From Entamoeba invadens IP1 (taxonomy: Eukaryota; Evosea; Mastigamoebida; Endamoebidae): a DNA stretch of 32,838 nt. This document shows, in pieces, positions 28,376 to 32,838 of this stretch. Under the pieces are notes generated by a model. It was not told the DNA's origin, did not search any database, and saw only the letters and a program-made list of their open reading frames with translations. Made by a program: the position numbers and the translations under genes. The stretch covers positions 53,093-85,930 of the forward strand of contig NW_004440335.1 in assembly GCF_000330505.1 (NCBI RefSeq), written 5' to 3'. How positions within the stretch are numbered: position 1 is the stretch's first letter; each line of letters opens with the position of its first letter.

Positions 28376-29670
28376 TTCTAAACAATTAAAAGATTCAAAA
28401 AATCACAATATTATTTCATGTTTACACGTGTCGCGTTTTTTTTTTCAAAAAAAACAAAAAATTTATTTTGTCATTTTTCTTGGTTGTGGATTGTTTTACA
28501 AATTTCATTATTTTTTAGTTTTTTTGCCAGAAATTAAAAAAGAAAAGAAAAGAAAAGAAAATAATTACACACCTTGGGAAAACCATTTTCATGACTCCAC
28601 ATACCGATAGAATTTTTACTGTATTTAAATTATTTTAATAATAAACGAGCTTATTTTTAACTTTGTATTTCTTGGCACTATTCTAAATTCTAACTGTATT
28701 TTGATAATTCAATAATATTGTTTGTTTTACTATGATTAAACCATTACACAAAAAAATTAACACTTTTATATATCCACGTAAAAAATCAATTAAAGAACAA
28801 GTGTATTTTTGAGTGTCGAATAATTCCTTTAATACTGCTAATAAACAAACTCGTAATGATATTAATACAGAAATAAAATGAATAACATTTATATAATTTT
28901 TTAAATTAAAAAAACTAATTTTTTAAACTAAAATTCGTTTTTTACAACTAACAGTGTGGCAGGGATATGCAAATTTTTACAGAAATTATACAATAAACAT
29001 GTTAATGTTTTTATGAATAAGTTGGGTTGTCAAAAAGTTATTTGTTGTTTAATTGTAATATAAACTGAAAAATAAATTTTCGAAAATCCAGTCAAATACC
29101 ACATTAATTCATTTTTGTTTTTTGTTATGTTTTACAATAAATGTGAAATTAATTTGGAACAAAAAAACTATTAAATTTATATTGTTATTAATTTAAAGTC
29201 TAGTAAATAAAAGGAATTGTATAATAAAATTAAAAAAATATAATTATGTTTTTTTTTATTTTAAATGAAACTAAATAATACAACCATTTTCAAGTTATCA
29301 TTTGTATGAATTATCGCTTCATAAATAATCCCAAATTTGTTCTTTTTTATGTAAAATAACAATTTTATAATAAAATATTTAAAATCTTTCTATAGTTAAA
29401 CACTTTTGAGTTTCATCTGTAAAACCTCAAAATTTTAATCGATATTTGTGTAACTTGTTTAATTATATGTTGTTTCTTTTTCAAGGAAAAAAAGCAAATT
29501 TTTACAACAAATGTATCAAACTAAAAATTCAAATAAAAATATAATTTTTTTATCCAAAATTCTTTCATTTGAAAAAAAGTAAATTTTTATTTCTTTTTTG
29601 TTTTATGGAGGTTTAATTTCGTTTCTTTTTTCGTATTAAAAACTCTTTTCTTGAAACTGAAAAGTTACAA
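28376..29670. other. AT-rich intergenic region
   Basis: No gene. A short AAAAG microsatellite lies at about 28536-28561. The remainder is A/T-rich with oligo-T tracts immediately ahead of the RhoGEF gene, which should include its promoter. Confidence 0.6.
29633..29640 (+). promoter_or_regulatory. possible TATA-like element
   Basis: GTATTAAA, 31 bases upstream of the ATG at 29671, resembles the Entamoeba TATA variant GTATTTAAA. Its placement fits the short leaders known in the genus. The evidence is a single motif match in AT-rich DNA. Confidence 0.35.
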
Positions 29671-32145
29671 ATGGGCTTTTCAGACTGTTTAATACGGGAA
29701 TTGTCTCCTCAACAACTCACTGTGTTCGAGAAGATATACAAAGTACTTCACAATGACGAGACCATCGGAAGAGGTATTGACATTATGAACGAGCGACTCG
29801 AACAATCCAATTTCAAGGAAATTTTCTTGAGTAGTCATTCAGGTTTTATATCCTATTTACTGTGTTGCCCTCGCTTAGAAGAGTGGACCGACTACTCCAT
29901 CGCTGTCGTCACCATATTAGATGATTTGTTCCAAGACAAATTTGTCGCCGAGAGTTCCATAGTGAAGGATTCACAATTAATCTCCTCACTCACTGATGCA
30001 ATTGACTCTTCTTTTGCCATGTCAAATGCACAGAGTCAGCAATTAATCAGATTTATTGCAAATTTCATCGGCGAAAATTCCGAATATGCTTCTTCTTTCA
30101 ATCAATTAATAGTTCCTCTTATGAATTTAGTGGAGCCTTCCAACCAGAGTCACTTACTCGCCGCTTCTGCGATCACCAATATCATCCAGCCGTCGAATGC
30201 AAGAGGACAAATTGTGTTTTTGAAGGCGCGTGGTATTGAAAAGGCGGTCCAAATGTTGTCATCGACGGACAGTGAGGAGAACCTGATGGGTATCAAATTG
30301 CTCTATCAGTTATTGATTCAACCGGATGAACGCGCAAGGACGGTGTTTGTCAAGAAGATGTTTGAGCAAGAGAGCTTTTTAACGACATTGACTCAACTCA
30401 TTTCACGGTCTGAGGGCCTTCTTGCGGAGCTTTTAGTGACTGTAGTGTATACCCTGACATTAGTCCGAGGAAATGAAATGAAGTTTGAGGAGAGTGGGTT
30501 GATCTTTGAGTTATTTGAGTTTATGGACTATCCATATAATGAGCGAACGACCCCTGCGACGTTCTCGTGGGCGGTCAATGCGCTCTTTTCGATACTTTTT
30601 GAGAAGCGGTTGTACCCTCAGATGAAGATGATAGGGCTTGGGAGTCGGTTGACGACATTACTTGAGAATTACAAGCAATTTAATCCCCAAATAGTTGGGT
30701 CGATTATTGGGATTATTCGCTATTTAGTCTCCTATGAACCGATGCAAATGGAATTTGTTGTGTTAAATTGTGTGCAGAAGATGGAGGACATATCGAAGGA
30801 CGGCGAAGTCGATAAACAGACGCGAATGATTGCGACGTCGATTGCACAATTGTTGAACAACGACAAGAACATGAAGATGTGGGAGGAGATCAAGGAGAAA
30901 ATGAAGAACAACAACGAAGAGTCGAAATTGCTCGCACAAGCGAAACAAGCGCAAGAGGAACAAAAGACGGAAGAGAAGACGCCAAGAGCGACGAGTCAGA
31001 ACCCACGAGACTTGTTCAAAACGGTTGGCCACAAGACTGGAAAGCGGTTGAGTATGATTGGGAATAAAGTGAAGGTGCCGACGACACAGACGCATGAGAA
31101 GAAGGTTGTGAAGTCCAATCGCATGTCTGTGAGTGATTTGAAGATGCTTTTGAATAATCCAAATAACGATGAGGAGCAGATGAAAATCTTGTCTGAGTTC
31201 AACTTGAAGAAGGCGAAGAGGTTTCATATCATCCAAGAGATGTACACGACGGAGAAGACGTATGTGGAGTCGATGAAACAGTGTCTGGACAAGATGTACC
31301 CGTTTATTAAAGAAACCCTTCCAAATGACGTCACCACGATCTTCTCCAACTTCGCTGAGGTCTACGACGTCCACACAAAACTCTTTGACAAAATTTCGGA
31401 CCGCTGGCTTTCACAGAAAGAAGAGGCTTTTGTTTCTGTGGCAGACATTTTCATCGACTTTTTCCAATTGAAAGAAGTGTACACGGTGTATGCAAGATAC
31501 TTGGTCGAGGCGGACGACGGAATTCAATTCAACTTTGCGGACAAGGGCCCGGAGGTGAAGGCACAGTTATCGAAGTGGGCTGGAGAGTGTTTAATTCTCC
31601 CCAATTTCCTTATTCTGCCTGTCCAACGGTTCCCGCGGTATGTGATGTTGTTGGAATCATTGCTGAAGGCAACGCCACCAATTGAAGAGTACGACTACTT
31701 GAAAGAGGCGCTTCAGGATGGAAGGGACTTGACGATGAAATTGAATGCCGCTAAAAAGGTTATTCAAGACAAAAAGTTCTTGGATCACTATAACACCGTT
31801 GTGACTGACATCGAGAAGAACGAGAACAGACAATTCATTAAGGAAGGGACACTAACAGTAAAGGAGAAATCAAAGGTGGTGTATCAATGCGTGTTGATGT
31901 CCGACGGTCTCTTTGTGCTCCAACCGGACAAGAAAGACAAGAAAATTTTCCACATCAAATTCTTCTGTAAGAAGGGAGAAGCACGTCTTGTTGAGTGGAA
32001 GAAGAAATTGCCGAAGGACGTCACAGCTATCATCTGCTTTGCTTTGCCAGAAGGAAAGAAAGAAAAGAACATTCAAATCATCTTCGAGTTTGGGTCGGAC
32101 TTTGAGGGGTGGTCATCGTCTATTAATTCGCTCTTCATGTGTTAA
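29671..32145 (+). CDS. Armadillo-like / RhoGEF (DH-PH) protein
   Basis: 824 residues, uninterrupted. Residues ~1-410 are all-helical with Leu-rich repeats of Armadillo/HEAT character, followed by a charged, low-complexity linker (~410-505). The DH (RhoGEF) domain spans ~517-700. Its first conserved region reads FHIIQEMYTTEKTYVESM, and its third reads LPNFLILPVQRFPRYVMLL (~641-659), the most diagnostic motif of the family. A PH domain follows at ~718-822 (FIKEGTLTVKEKSKVVYQCV to the terminal WSSSINSLFMC). DH-PH proteins load GTP onto Rho/Rac GTPases and so control actin, motility and phagocytosis. The Armadillo-like part probably binds a regulator or scaffold. The gene has visibly higher GC and more G/C-ending codons than its neighbours, as expected of a well-expressed or constrained gene. 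No intron is apparent. Confidence 0.92.
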   Translation: MGFSDCLIRELSPQQLTVFEKIYKVLHNDETIGRGIDIMNERLEQSNFKEIFLSSHSGFISYLLCCPRLEEWTDYSIAVVTILDDLFQDKFVAESSIVKDSQLISSLTDAIDSSFAMSNAQSQQLIRFIANFIGENSEYASSFNQLIVPLMNLVEPSNQSHLLAASAITNIIQPSNARGQIVFLKARGIEKAVQMLSSTDSEENLMGIKLLYQLLIQPDERARTVFVKKMFEQESFLTTLTQLISRSEGLLAELLVTVVYTLTLVRGNEMKFEESGLIFELFEFMDYPYNERTTPATFSWAVNALFSILFEKRLYPQMKMIGLGSRLTTLLENYKQFNPQIVGSIIGIIRYLVSYEPMQMEFVVLNCVQKMEDISKDGEVDKQTRMIATSIAQLLNNDKNMKMWEEIKEKMKNNNEESKLLAQAKQAQEEQKTEEKTPRATSQNPRDLFKTVGHKTGKRLSMIGNKVKVPTTQTHEKKVVKSNRMSVSDLKMLLNNPNNDEEQMKILSEFNLKKAKRFHIIQEMYTTEKTYVESMKQCLDKMYPFIKETLPNDVTTIFSNFAEVYDVHTKLFDKISDRWLSQKEEAFVSVADIFIDFFQLKEVYTVYARYLVEADDGIQFNFADKGPEVKAQLSKWAGECLILPNFLILPVQRFPRYVMLLESLLKATPPIEEYDYLKEALQDGRDLTMKLNAAKKVIQDKKFLDHYNTVVTDIEKNENRQFIKEGTLTVKEKSKVVYQCVLMSDGLFVLQPDKKDKKIFHIKFFCKKGEARLVEWKKKLPKDVTAIICFALPEGKKEKNIQIIFEFGSDFEGWSSSINSLFMC

Positions 32146-32838
32146 TTCGAAGACTCACAATATTTTTTATTCGGTTTAAACTTGGAATTAGTATAAATAT
32201 TTTTCATGGAAGAAAATTTTTATGTTTTACAGATGGGTGTATTTTTGAATCAAAAGAGAGGATTATCGTTTAAGGTTGAGTCGATTCAGTGAATTGTTAA
32301 TTTATAATTTCAATTGTTTATTTGGGCATTTCAATATTAATTGAGTGAATTTTCATCTTCTTTATCAAGTCCACTACAAAACTTGATTATAAACAAAGTA
32401 TTGACATAATTGAAATTTAGAAATTAAACATTTTATGATAAACCAAAAGTGATTCTTCATTCAATTGGGACTTTACAAAAAAAAACAACAAACAAGATAA
32501 TTTCTGATTACTTTTTTGGAATTGGCAGTGAATGGGAAGTTGACTGAGTTCAAAATTTTTGAAACAATTATTACGATATCCACTATTTTCATTAATTGTT
32601 AAATAATTAAAAAATGTGTTTCTAAGTGCTAAAAAAATAATAAAAATTTGTGCAATTAAAATATAATTTTTAATTTTATAGTTTAAATGCAATACTTTAA
32701 CGAAAGTGGGTCATAAACACCAAACGTCTTGTAGATAATTAAAAAGTAATTTAGTTTTTCATTAATTAAAATCAAAATTGAATACTTTGTTTTATATATT
32801 TAATACATGCATTAATCAACTTTAATTTTATCATTTCT
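32146..32838. other. AT-rich 3' flank
   Basis: Nothing recognisable. An open frame on the minus strand (32417-32692) has the Ile/Asn/Phe/Lys composition expected of chance translation and no motif. Confidence 0.6.

Noticed and set aside
30763..31374. 203-codon minus-strand open frame
   Set aside because: It is antisense to the RhoGEF gene; its Leu/Arg/His-rich composition is the usual reflection of the sense codons.
1..32838. CRISPR arrays, tRNA arrays, rRNA genes and LTR/LINE retrotransposons
   Set aside because: No regularly spaced repeats, tRNA B-box-like clusters, rRNA signatures or reverse-transcriptase motifs were seen on either strand.

Overview
The window looks like nuclear DNA of an Entamoeba species, most likely Entamoeba invadens. 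It is strongly AT-rich, its genes are nearly intronless, and it carries two BspA-type leucine-rich-repeat genes with the amoebal N-terminal 'SKYF...NPIP' module, an Armadillo-like/RhoGEF/PH protein, and many TA-flanked Tc1/mariner/pogo-type DNA transposons. The species name is an inference from content; no rRNA or tRNA gene is present to confirm it.

Left part (1-12.7 kb). A 250-bp TA-flanked inverted-repeat element (503-752) and several 'ATCCTCAG' motifs lie ahead of a gene with repeated sacsin-type 'PNxxGxF...LDKR' units. That gene reads in two frames (about 1496-1972, then 1932-3659). After a repeat-rich gap comes a two-module BspA-like LRR gene (6369-8945), then a dense patch of miniature elements (9111-9328, 9823-10150 with 9907-10104 nested inside, 10812-11022). 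This patch surrounds a small secreted cysteine-rich gene (10423-10695). A secreted or membrane-anchored protein lies on the minus strand (11159-12661).

Middle part (13-19 kb). A second, 1071-residue BspA-like LRR gene is on the minus strand (13984-17199). It is followed by a plus-strand secreted-protein pseudogene with several frame breaks (17808-19085).

Right part (19-28.4 kb). This is a transposon landing zone. It contains a hairpin-rich stretch (19.49-19.92 kb), a 799-bp non-autonomous element (20832-21630), and a 3.55-kb element with 67-bp perfect terminal inverted repeats carrying a pogo/jerky-type DD35D transposase (21728-25278, with an assembly gap). Next are a 692-bp element (25330-26021) and a 1.1-kb element with a decayed transposase (26346-27444). 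Directly beyond these are a GC-rich, hairpin-rich block and a 5'-truncated HSP70 pseudogene.

Far right (29671-32145). An intact 824-residue Armadillo-like plus DH-PH (RhoGEF) gene has clearly higher GC than its surroundings. The window ends in AT-rich non-coding DNA. The genes do not form a pathway. The shared theme is cell-surface or signalling genes embedded in DNA-transposon debris.
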